Shown here in pieces: positions 50,026-59,900 of a DNA stretch of 64,000 bases. The stretch is from positions 28,831 to 92,830 of the forward strand of contig JALOBC010000012.1 of NCBI GenBank assembly GCA_023228465.1, read 5' to 3'. The notes below the pieces were generated by a model. That model had not been told where the DNA came from, ran no database searches, and saw only the letters and a program-made list of their open reading frames with translations. Position 1 is the stretch's first letter, and each line of letters starts with the position of its first letter. The DNA is from Dokdonella sp. (GTDB lineage: Bacteria; Pseudomonadota; Gammaproteobacteria; Xanthomonadales; Rhodanobacteraceae). The translations under genes were made by a program, and so were the position numbers.

Positions 50026-50934
50026 TCAGCCGCGCGGATGGTGCTGTTCGTGCAAGCGGCGCAACCCTTCCTTGGCAACCAGGGTGTAGATCTGCGTGGT
50101 CGAAAGCGAGCTGTGCCCCAGCATCATCTGCAGCGCACGCAGGTCGGCGCCGTGGTTGAGGAGATGGGTGGCAAAGGAGTGGCGCAGCACATGCGGCGAG
50201 ATGCGCGTCGGCGCGATGCCGGCTGCCAGCGCATATTTGCGCGTCAACACCCAGAACATCTGCCGGCTCATCGCCGCGCGCCGGTTGCTGACGAACAGGG
50301 CATCACTGCGACCACCCTTGAGCAGCTGCGGGCGGGCAGTTTCGACATAGCGGGTGAGCCAGTGGGCGGCTTCCTCACCGAGCGGCACCAGGCGTTCCTT
50401 GCCGCCCTTGCCGACCACCCGCAGTACGCCCTGGCGCAGGTTCACCTGGGCCGCGCCGATGCCGACCAGTTCGCTGACGCGCAGGCCGGTGGCATACATG
50501 AGCTCCAGCATGGCGCGATCGCGCAGTCCCGCCGGCGTCTCCCCTGGCGCCTGCAGCAGTGCCTCGATCTCGGCCTCCGAGAGGGCCTTCGGAAGACTGC
50601 GCGGGAGTCTGGGCGCATCGACCAGCAGGGTAGGATCGGCGTCGATCCCGCCTGCTGCCAGCAGCCAGCGATAGAAATGGCGCAGGCAGGACAGCAGCCT
50701 GGCATTGGAGCGCGGCTTGTAGCCACGGCCTGAAAGGCCACCGCTGCGACTGCGGTCGGCCAGATAGGCCTGCAGATCGGCGCGCGCCGCGCTGGCCAGG
50801 CTGCCGCCGCGGGCGACCTGCCAACGCGCGAAGGCGGTCAGGTCGCGGCGATAGCCCGCCAGGGTGTTGGCGGCCAGGCCCAGTTCAGCCCATTGCTGCT
50901 CGAGGAAGCGTTCGATGAGGGCATCCGGTTCCAA
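50026..50934 (-). CDS. xerD: Site-specific tyrosine recombinase XerD
   Basis: XerD resolves chromosome dimers with XerC at dif under FtsK control. The protein has the N-terminal core-binding domain (LIERFLEQQWAELGLAANTL, AGYRRDLTAFARWQ) and the catalytic domain. That domain holds Arg in YATGLRVSELVGI, Lys in VVGKGGKERLVPL, HVLRHSFATHLLNHG (the His-x-x-Arg pair), the second His in LRALQMMLGHSS, and the nucleophile Tyr in TTQIYTLVAKE. The start is unclear. TTG 50934 gives MEPDALIERF, the usual XerD beginning, but has no ribosome-binding site. The longer frame begins at ATG 51015. A well-placed AGG plus ATG pair at 50961-50953 is out of frame. The order xerD followed by DsbC genes is as in E. 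coli. Confidence 0.9.
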   Translation of the reverse strand: MEPDALIERFLEQQWAELGLAANTLAGYRRDLTAFARWQVARGGSLASAARADLQAYLADRSRSGGLSGRGYKPRSNARLLSCLRHFYRWLLAAGGIDADPTLLVDAPRLPRSLPKALSEAEIEALLQAPGETPAGLRDRAMLELMYATGLRVSELVGIGAAQVNLRQGVLRVVGKGGKERLVPLGEEAAHWLTRYVETARPQLLKGGRSDALFVSNRRAAMSRQMFWVLTRKYALAAGIAPTRISPHVLRHSFATHLLNHGADLRALQMMLGHSSLSTTQIYTLVAKEGLRRLHEQHHPRG

Positions 50935-51148
50935 GGGCGGTTCGCGCGAGTCATGAATGATCCTCGCATTGTCACACGACACCGTCGACAGGACGCTGCT
51001 GCACGCAGAGTGCACGCGACTGATTCTTGTTGCGGGTCGCCAAGACTCCCTGTCCGCTTGCCGTCACGAGGGCAACGAAGACTCTTGCATCGCCATCACG
51101 CGGTCGCGCGTGCAGCGCGCGACGCCAGTCGCTACCATCGCCCGCCAG

Positions 51149-51583
51149 ATGAACGCCCCTTGCCCGCCCGCACCGCTGTGGCGCCGCCTTGCCGCGATGC
51201 TGTATGACCTGTTCCCGCTGATCGGCCTGTGGATGGCCGTGGCCGCGCTGGCGCTGGCACTGACGCAGGGTCGGGAGGATGTGGTCCACCCCTCCGCGCT
51301 GTACCGACACGGCCTGCAGGTGGCCCTGCTCGGCGTGACCGCCGCCTACTTCGTGGTGTCCTGGCGCCGCGGTGGCCAGACGCTCGGCATGCGCGCGTGG
51401 AAGCTGCGCGTAGCGACCACCGACGGGCGCCTGGGCTGGGGCATGGCGCTGCTGCGCTTTGGCATGGCATGGGTGTCGCTGCTCGCGCTCGGCGCCGGCT
51501 TCCTGTGGTGCCTGGTCGATCGCGAGCGGCGCGCCTGGCACGATCTCGCGGCAGGGACGCGGGTCGAGCGGCTGCCGCGCTGA
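51149..51583 (+). CDS. RDD family membrane protein
   Basis: A 144-residue inner-membrane protein of the RDD family, named for conserved Arg-Asp-Asp residues; roles are poorly known but may include Na+/H+ exchange. It has the family opening WRRLAAMLYDLFPLIGLWMA (the first Asp in MLYD, here preceded by RR), a second helix LQVALLGVTAAYFVVSWRRG, the motif GGQTLGMRAWKLRV, and a third helix region (FGMAWVSLLALGAGFLWCLV) followed by DRERRAWHDLAAGTRV. It is a typical short single-domain RDD protein. ATG 51149 is chosen as it starts just before the conserved region. Divergent from xerD. Confidence 0.88.
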   Translation: MNAPCPPAPLWRRLAAMLYDLFPLIGLWMAVAALALALTQGREDVVHPSALYRHGLQVALLGVTAAYFVVSWRRGGQTLGMRAWKLRVATTDGRLGWGMALLRFGMAWVSLLALGAGFLWCLVDRERRAWHDLAAGTRVERLPR

Positions 51584-51652
51584 GAGACGACGGCAGCAGG
51601 CGCGGTTGCGCCGCAGGGCGGCGCGCGGCTGGTGCGAAGCGGAGGGCCGCGA

Positions 51653-52129
51653 TCAGCCGGCCAGCACGTCCGCGATCATGTCTTCGATGGCATCCAGATC
51701 GGGGATGACCGCGCGATCATCGCGCACCAGCACCTCGGCACGCACGCCGGCGGCGTGCGGGTTCTCGTCGCTGGTCGGGATCAGGAGTTCCGGCGTAATC
51801 GTGGTCAGCCTGGGGAAGCCCTGGGCCAGCAGGGCGAGGAACGGCATGCCGGCGCGCCCGCCCAGGGCCTTGAGGATGGCGACACGCGCGTTGGAAAGGC
51901 TTTCCTCGGTAGCTTCGCCGGTCAGGACCGGCAGCGACAGCAGCGGCAGGCGCCAGCCGCGCCAGCGGAGACGCCCAAGCAGCCACGGCGGCGCGCCTTC
52001 CACGGCTTCGGTGCGCGTGTAGGTGATGACCTCGGCAACGGTCGCGTTCGGCAGCAGGACGCGCCCACCCGTCACGGGCACCATGACTCCACGAATCTCG
52101 CGCGGAAGCTCGGCCATCATGTTTCCCAT
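51653..52129 (-). CDS. chpC: CheW-like adaptor of the Chp system (ChpC)
   Basis: A 158-residue CheW-domain protein, last gene of the chp operon. ELPREIRGVMVPVTGGRVLL is the usual beta-strand opening, and WLLGRLRWRGWRLPLLSLPV matches the conserved CheW loop before the second subdomain. In the Pseudomonas Pil-Chp system ChpC is a second CheW adaptor besides PilI, proposed to link extra receptors to the kinase. The start is ATG 52129; a TTG at 52135 and later ATGs at 52120 and 52117 are alternatives. It follows chpB after 54 bases. Confidence 0.82.
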   Translation of the reverse strand: MGNMMAELPREIRGVMVPVTGGRVLLPNATVAEVITYTRTEAVEGAPPWLLGRLRWRGWRLPLLSLPVLTGEATEESLSNARVAILKALGGRAGMPFLALLAQGFPRLTTITPELLIPTSDENPHAAGVRAEVLVRDDRAVIPDLDAIEDMIADVLAG

Positions 52130-52183
52130 TCTCAAGGTCTCCGGTTGAACTCTAGGGACGGCGCGCGTGCCGCCGCCCCGGCT

Positions 52184-53971
52184 TCACGGGGTGTTGTCGC
52201 GCAGGTGGCGGGCCAGTTCGCCGGGTGACCCGGTGAAGCTGGCCACGCCGGTGTCGCGCACGCCCTCGACCATGCTCGCCACCACACAGGTCTCCGGCTG
52301 CTGCAGCCAGACCTGGCCGCCCTTGCCGGCCAGGTAGCGGCTGCCCTCGATGGCGTCGCGCCCAATGCCGGAGAAGATGATGGCGCCGGCCGCTGCGCCG
52401 AAGCGGTCGGCGACGTCGCACAGCAGCGTGTCGATGGAAGGCGAGTAGGCGACCTCTGCGCTCTCCTCGCGCAAGACGATGGCGCCGGTGAGATCGACCT
52501 GCAGGCGCTTGCCCTGCGGCACGACCACCACGTCGCCATGCCCGACACGATCGCCATGCTCGGGCGTGCGCACCTGAAGGGGTGTGGCCTGGGCAAGCTG
52601 GCGCGCCATGATGTCGAGAAACTCGCCGCCCAGGTGCTGGGCCAGCACGAACAGGGCCGGGTAATCACGTGGCAGCGCGGCCAGGAACTCGCGCACGGCT
52701 TCCGGGCCGCCCACCGAAGCGCCCAGCACCCACACGCGGCGCACGCGGACGGCGGCCGAATCCAGCGCCTCCAGGCGATGCTCGACTACGCTGTCGCTGA
52801 CCTGCCGCGGTGCCACGGCTTCTTCGAGTGGAATGAGCTCGAACTCGAAACTGGGCGGCGTCTCCATCGGCACGGGTAGATCTTCCGCGCCCTCGGGCGC
52901 AAGAAATTCGGCGGCGGTGACGGTTTCGATGCCAAACTCGCTGGGACTGGCCACCGGCGGTGGTTCCGGCGCGTCTGCCAGCGGTTCATCCAGCGTCCAT
53001 TCGGGTGCCGCGATGCCGTCGGCCGGCGGCTCGGGATCGGCGGCCAGGACGTCCGGCGACGTGTCCGGCGTCGCGTCCTCCAGACCCGGCGCGGTCGCCG
53101 CGGGAGCGTCGGGCAGGGTGTCGAGATCGAGCAGACCCCACGATTCATGGTCGGCCGGCGCGGGCGGCGGCGCGCCCGCGGTGGCGGGCACATGCTCCGC
53201 AGGCGCCGCGAAGGGCGCGTCCACGGCCGGTGGCGCCGCTTCCTGCGGCTGGGCATCGCCGTCAAGGGCGGCCTGCACCCAGGCATCCAGCTCGGGAGCG
53301 TCGGCTGCGGATTCGTGCGCGCCCGCCAGCGCCGCCGCGGTGTCCGCAACCGGCGTGTCGGTTGCCGGAAATTCGGGCGCGTCCGCGCAGTCGGGCGCGG
53401 GCGGCAGGTCGATATCGATCTCGCCGATCCCGGCCAGCTCGGCAGCGGCCGCGCCCTGCGGCGAGAAGATCGGCTCGGGTGGATTTTCGACCACCGGGTC
53501 GATGACCTCGGGCGCTGGATCGGCAGCCACCTCCTGGACAGGCATGGACGGTGGCGGGGGTTCGGCTGCGCCGGCGTCTTGCGCACCCGTCATCGGGCGC
53601 GTGGGCACCGGCTCGGCATCCAGCGGGCGTGGTGGATCGACCTCGCCGCCGCAGATCTTGGCACCCAGGTGGCGCTGCCAGCGCGCGCGATCCCAGCCGG
53701 ACAGCGCGCTGGAGACTTCGGCGTCATTGAAGATCACGCGGTACTCTTCGGCCAGCGTGTCCAGGCGGTCGAACTCGGACTCGTCCGGGCCATGCAGGTC
53801 GATCACCACCACATCGACCTGGGCACGCGCCAGTTCATCACGGTCGAAACCCTGGGTGGCCGCCTCATAGACGATGTGCGCGCCACTGGCCGTCACCGCC
53901 TCGCGCGTTGACGCGCCGCCCTCGCTGGCATCGAACAGCAGGGCAACGGCGGGGGCGCTGGACTCAGCCAC
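52184..53971 (-). CDS. chpB: CheB-type methylesterase of the Chp system (ChpB)
   Basis: A 595-residue protein. The C-terminal 190 residues are a CheB methylesterase that removes glutamate methyl esters from the receptor PilJ: catalytic Ser in VWVLGASVGGPEAV (about 416), His in FVLAQHLGGEFLDIM (about 444) and Asp in IIFSGIGRDAIEG (about 537). The N-terminal 110 residues look like a degenerate receiver (VDVVVIDLHGPDESEFDRLD) without the normal acidic pocket. Between them lies a roughly 280-residue Ala/Pro/Asp/Glu-rich, probably disordered linker. The start is GTG 53971, with GGAGG six bases upstream, overlapping the chpA stop by eight bases. The cluster has no partner CheR methyltransferase. 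Confidence 0.88.
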   Translation of the reverse strand: MAESSAPAVALLFDASEGGASTREAVTASGAHIVYEAATQGFDRDELARAQVDVVVIDLHGPDESEFDRLDTLAEEYRVIFNDAEVSSALSGWDRARWQRHLGAKICGGEVDPPRPLDAEPVPTRPMTGAQDAGAAEPPPPSMPVQEVAADPAPEVIDPVVENPPEPIFSPQGAAAAELAGIGEIDIDLPPAPDCADAPEFPATDTPVADTAAALAGAHESAADAPELDAWVQAALDGDAQPQEAAPPAVDAPFAAPAEHVPATAGAPPPAPADHESWGLLDLDTLPDAPAATAPGLEDATPDTSPDVLAADPEPPADGIAAPEWTLDEPLADAPEPPPVASPSEFGIETVTAAEFLAPEGAEDLPVPMETPPSFEFELIPLEEAVAPRQVSDSVVEHRLEALDSAAVRVRRVWVLGASVGGPEAVREFLAALPRDYPALFVLAQHLGGEFLDIMARQLAQATPLQVRTPEHGDRVGHGDVVVVPQGKRLQVDLTGAIVLREESAEVAYSPSIDTLLCDVADRFGAAAGAIIFSGIGRDAIEGSRYLAGKGGQVWLQQPETCVVASMVEGVRDTGVASFTGSPGELARHLRDNTP

Positions 53972-56900
53972 GCTCGACCTCCAGGGTCTCATGCACCTGC
54001 CGCAACAGGTCGTCTTCCTGGTAGGGCTTGCCGAGATAGCGTTCGACGCCGATCTCGAGCGCGCGCTGGCGATGCTTCTCGCCGGTACGCGAGGTGATCA
54101 TGATGATCGGCACCTCGCGCAGGCGCGCGTCGTTGCGCATGTAGATGGCCAGTTCGTAGCCGTCCATGCGCGGCATCTCGATATCGAGCAGCAGCAGATC
54201 GGGGGTGAGATCCTGCAGCTTCTCGAGTGCATCGAGGCCATCCTTCGCCGTGGCGACTTCGAACTCGGCGCGCTCGAGCACGCGCGTGGTGACCTTGCGC
54301 ATGGTGATCGAATCGTCCACCACCATGACCATGGGACGGCGACGCGGTTGCACGACTGGCACCGGTGCCACCGGTGCGGCCGGTACTTCGAGACCCGTTT
54401 CGGCGGCATGTTCACGCAGCGCGATGAGGCGACGCACCAGCGGCGCCAGATCGAGAATGATGACGACCGCGCCGTCGCCCATGATGGTGGCGCCGAAGAT
54501 CCCCGGCACCGAGCTGACCTGCGGACCGACCGACTTCACCACGATTTCGCGCGAGCCGACCACTCCGTCGATGCGCACGGCGGAGCGTTGGTCGCCACTG
54601 CGCGTCATCAGCAGCGGTACCTGCGTTTCGTCGCCGCTGGTGGCGCGCAGGCGCGGTACCCCGAGGAGCTGGGCGAGATCGTGGATCTGGTATTCCTCGC
54701 CGCCATACACCTGGCGGGTTTCACCAGCGGCAAGACGACGCTCCAGATCCACGCCGGCGATGCGCGCGACGCCCTGCACCGAAGACATCGGAATGGCGTA
54801 GACGTTCTCACCCAGGCGCACGAGGATGGCCTGGGTCACTGCCAGGGTAAACGGCAGGCGCACGCTGAAGGTGGTCCCGCGACCGGCGACCGAATCGATC
54901 GCCAGCGAACCACCCAGCTGCTTGATCTCGTTGTTGACGACATCCATGCCAACACCGCGGCCGGACAGCTGGGTCAGCTCGCGCGCGGTGGAAAAGCCGG
55001 TTTCGAGGACGAAGCCGAACAGGTCGCGGTCGGACAGCTCCACACCGGCCTTGAGCAGCCCGCGTTCGATGGCCTGGGCGCGGATCGCGTCGCGATCCAT
55101 GCCGCGCCCGTCGTCGCTGATCTTCAATACGACTTCGGTCGCCTCGCGACTGACCGCAATGGACACCGTGCCTTCCGCCGGCTTGCCGGCCGCCACACGT
55201 TCTTCGGGCGATTCGATGCCGTGCGCCAGCGCATTGCGCAGCATGTGCTCGAAGGGCGCCTTCATGCGCTCGAGCAGGTTGCGATCCATTTCGCCCTGCG
55301 CGCCTTCGACACGCAACTGCGTGCGCTTGCCGAGTTCCTCGGCCGCCTGGCGCAGGGTTCGCCGCAGGCTCGGCACCAGCGAATCGAACGGCACCATGCG
55401 CGTGCGCATGAGGCCTTCCTGCAGGTCCGAGCTGACGCGCGACTGCTGCAACAGCAGCGTTTCCGACTGGCGCGTCTGGTCGTCCAGCAGGCCCTGGATG
55501 GACACCAGATCGGATACCGACTCGCCGAGGCCGCGCGAGAGCTGCTGCAACTGCGAGAAGCGATCCAGCTCGAGCGGATCGAACACGCCGTCGAGTGTAT
55601 CCAGCTGTTCACGCTGGTAGCGCGCGATGATCTGCGCCTCGGTTTCGATCTCCAGCTTGCGGAGCTGCTCGCGCAGGCGGCTGACCGTCTGTTCGAGCTC
55701 CACCAGGTTGAAGCGGAAGGTGGAAATCTGCTGTTCCAGGCGCGCGCGGTAGATCGAGACTTCGCCGGCGTAGTTGACCAGCGAGTCGAGCAGATCCGAG
55801 CGCACGCGGATCAGCTCCTGCGGCGCGTGCGGTGCTTCCTCGCGATCCATCGCCGTCAGGCGCCGCGGCGCCGGTACCGGTGCCACGCTCGCGGCTTCCC
55901 GCACGACCTCGGGCTGACCTACCTCGGGCGTCATGACAGGATCGGCCCCGGCAGGCGCCTCGACAGCGACCAGAGGCGCGCCGGCAGCCAGGCGTTCGAA
56001 ACGCCCGATGGCGTTCACCGGCATGGCGATGGCGCGGCGCTGGGCGACCCGTTGCACCAGGCCGTGCAGGCGGTCGAAGCCGTGCTCCAGCGATTCCACC
56101 ACCACGCGATCGATCTCCAGGCGGCCCTCGCTGAGCATGTCCACCAGCGATTCCATCGCGTGACTGAGATCGCCGATCGGCACCAGGCCGGCCATGCGCG
56201 CACCGCCCTTGAGGGTGTGCAGGTCACGTTGCAGTTCGACGATCGGCGCGTGATCGGTGGGCGCCTCGCGCAGCCGCGCAAGCATGCCGTCCGAATGGTC
56301 GAGGATGTCGGCGCCTTCCTGGGCGAAGATGTCGAGCAGGTCGTCATCGGCATCGCCGGCGTCGAGCGCAGCGTCCGGCTGCGGATCGTCGGCCAGGGGC
56401 GGCGGCGCGAGGCCGCCGAGCACCGCGCGCGGCGCGGGTGCAGGCGAATCCGCCGGCACTGCCGCTTCGGCCGGGGCAGCCTCGCCGTCCACGACTTCCT
56501 CGCTGTCCACGACTTCCTCGGCATCGGCGACGACCGATGGGTCGGCGCGTTCGTCGGCATCGGCGGGCGTGTCTTCATCCACGCCGACGTCCGCCAGCGC
56601 TGGGGCTTCGGCAAGCGGTGCAGCATCGAGGGCGACAGGTTCCTCGACCGGCAGGTCGGCAGGTTCGCCGGGTTCGGAAACCGCCGGCGCCTCGCCCGGC
56701 TCTTGGACGGGCGGAGTCTCGCTGGTCGCAGGCGCTGCATCCGGGGTGGCGTCCGCTGCGTCTGCGTCGTCGAGATCGAGCGCACTGGCAACCAGGTCGT
56801 CGATCGTCGAGGGCAGCGAAAACGGTTCGCTGGCGGCCTGCAGTTCGGCCGGCATGGACACTTCACCGATTGCTGCCGCGGTGGTTTCGGCAGCCACCGG

Positions 56901-59900
56901 GTCGAAGGCCGCAAGGGCTGCCCCGAGGTCGTCGGGCAGGCTGGCGTCCTCCTCTTCCTCGGCGCCAGGATCGTGGGCCTGCGCGGCGGGCGGCATGGGC
57001 GCGTCCGCGCCGGCGTCGGCAGGTGTCCACCCCGCATCCTGCGCGGGCGCGTCGCTCGTCCACCAGTCCACCGGCGCAACCGGTGCATGGCTGCGCTCGG
57101 CATCAACCGTGTCGTCAGCAACCGACGGCAGGGCATCGCCAGGCACCGCGTCATCGCCGCGGGCGGCCTCCGGCGCGCCCGCTGCCTCTTCGGCGGCAGC
57201 GAAGTGCGGATCGGCGTCGAGGCGGGCATCCTCACCAGCGACGTCGGCTTCCACGGGTTCGGGGCTCGCATCGGCCGTGTCGGCGGAGGGCGTCACGCTT
57301 TCCGTATCCGTCGGCGCGGCCGTTTCCCCGGCGTCGACGATAAGCTCGTCGCTCTCCTCGTCGGAGTACCAGTGGCGGTGCGGTTCACCCTCAGGCGCGC
57401 TGTCGCGCAGGGCGAGCGCAGTCGTGACCAGGGCTGCCGAATCGGGCAGGTCGGCGTCGCGCGCGTCCAGCTTCTGCATCACGGTACGCGTCAAGGCGAC
57501 CATGTCGCGCAGGGTGGCCAGGCCAGCGGCGTCCGGTGCTGCATGCGCGCTGCGCATGCGCTTGATCCAGGCTTCCAGCGGCGCGACGACTGCGCCGATG
57601 GTCGGGATATCGACCATCGCAATCGCGCCATTGAGCGTGTGCATGGCGCGCAGCAGCGGCTCCGTGGCCGGCTGCGGGTCCGGCTCGCACTCGCCAAGAT
57701 AGGCTTCGATGGCGGCGAGATGGCCCGCCACTTCACTTTGCAGGATGTCGAACAGCACCGGATCGATATTCGGCAGCGGCCCCGCCTCGATCTCGATGCC
57801 GGACGGCATGGACGTGTCGCCAGCCAGATCGGCGGCGACCACGTCGGCATCCACGTGCGGCAGGTCGTGCGGCGGTGCCGGCACGCGTCGGCGCACGGTA
57901 CGGCGCACCGTGCGGGTGGCAGTTGCCTCCTGTTCCGGCAACCACGCTTCCTCGCCTGCGGCGAGCCGGTCGGCCACATCGGTGAAGGCCGCACTGTCCA
58001 CCCGCGGAGCGGGTTCGCGACGCAGGGCGCCAAGCAGATGCGGCACGGCTGCCACGCCGCGTTCGACCAGGGCGATGACGGCCGGCGTGGGCTGGATGCT
58101 GCCATCGAGAACCCGATTCATCAGGTTCTCGATCTTCCAGCTGAATTCACCCAGCGCCAACGCGCCGACGAGGCGCCCGGAGCCCTTCAGGGTATGGAAC
58201 GAACGGCGCAGCGGCTTGAGCAGCTCGAGATTGTCGGGCGCTTCCTTCCACAGCGGGAACTGCGCGTTCATGCTGGCGATCTCTTCCGCCACCTCTTCGA
58301 TGAAGACCTCGCGGATGTCGTCGTCGATTTCCTCGCTGGCGGCCGTCTCGAATCCCGTCGGCGCCGGATCGTCGATCGCGACCTCCTCTTCGACTTCCTC
58401 CTCGATCTCGATCCACTCGCCTTCGTCGGGCGAGGAAGAACCGTCCTCGGTGGCGGCCAGGCGCAGGCCATCGAGTTCCTGCGCGGCCGGCGGCGGCGTG
58501 GCGGCATCGCCAATGACCAGATCACCGAGGTCCTGGCCCGGCAGCACCTCGACCTCGGGCAGACCGGATTCCGGGTCGAACCCGAAGTGCGCTGCGTCTT
58601 GCGCCGGCGGCTCACCCGACTGGTCATGCGACGGCACCGGCAGTGGCGGCGCGGCAACTTCCGGTGCCGCCACGCCAGTTGGCGCATCCGTTGCGGCTGC
58701 GGACTGCTCGCGCGCTGCGGCCAGCCCGGCCGGCACGTCCGGCAGCGGCCAGTAGCCCAGCGCATCCAGGCTGTCGCGGGCGACGTCGAGGATGCGGTCG
58801 CGATTGCGGCGCTGTTCGCGCGAGGCTTCCAGGTAGTACTCGACTGCGGCCAGTGCATCGGCCAGCTTGTCCATCTGCTCGGCGGTCGGCACACGCCGGT
58901 GCGCCAGCAGTTCGACCTCGACGAAGCGCACCAGTGCCGTCATCAATTCGGCCGGATCGGGCAGGCCGAGCATGCGCAGTGCACCGGCGATCTCCTCCAG
59001 CAGGCGCGGGATCTGCGCCACGCGTTCGTGATCCCAGGGCGACTCGATGAACGCCACGATGTCCTGCTTGGCCTGGTCGATGTTGACGGCGGCCTCGCGC
59101 ATGAGCGCATCGAGGATGCGGCGCACTTCGGCGCGCGGCAGCTCGAGGGCTTCGTCGGCGGGCGCACGGCCATCGTCTGCGCCCAGGCGTTCGATGTGGT
59201 CGTCCAGCGAAGCCTCGACGTAGAGCAGGGCGCCGGCGACATCCAGCAGCGCCCCCTCGTCGATCGGACGCTGGCTGCGCGCCATCTGCACGACCACGTT
59301 GCGCTGTTCGCTGACGACGCGGCGCGGTACGCCAAGCCCAAGCATGCCGAGCGTGTCGCCCACGCGATCGAGCAGCTCCACCTGGTCCTCGAGCCCGGAG
59401 GGGTCGACCTTGCCGGCGCGCAGGAAGATGTCGAGCGCGTCCTTCACGCGCAGCAGGTCGTCCTTGATGGCTGCCGACACGGTGCCGAGCAGGTTGCGGT
59501 TGTGCCCGGTCATCGAGCCCTGCGCATGCTGCATCTCGCCCGCCGTGGGCAACAGGGTGTCCAGGTGATAGGCGCTGCGCACTTCGGCCGAACGCACGCC
59601 GTCGGGGAAGGTGCCGGCATCGCCCGAATGGGCCACGTAGTAGAGCAGGTTCTTGGTCAGGTCGCGTGGCGGCGTGGCGGCGAAGCCCATCTCGCCATCC
59701 TTTGCGAAACGGTGGATTTCGCGATCCACGCGTCCGAACAGCAGCTTGACCGCGACACTGGCCTCCAGCCCTCCGTTCTCCACCGCTTCGATGACGGCGG
59801 CGGCGATCCACCACAGGCGGCGCGCATCCGCACCGCTGGAAATCCGGCGCAGGCGGTCCAGCACATCGATGAGGCGGTTGAGGTGTTCGGCCGAGCCCTC

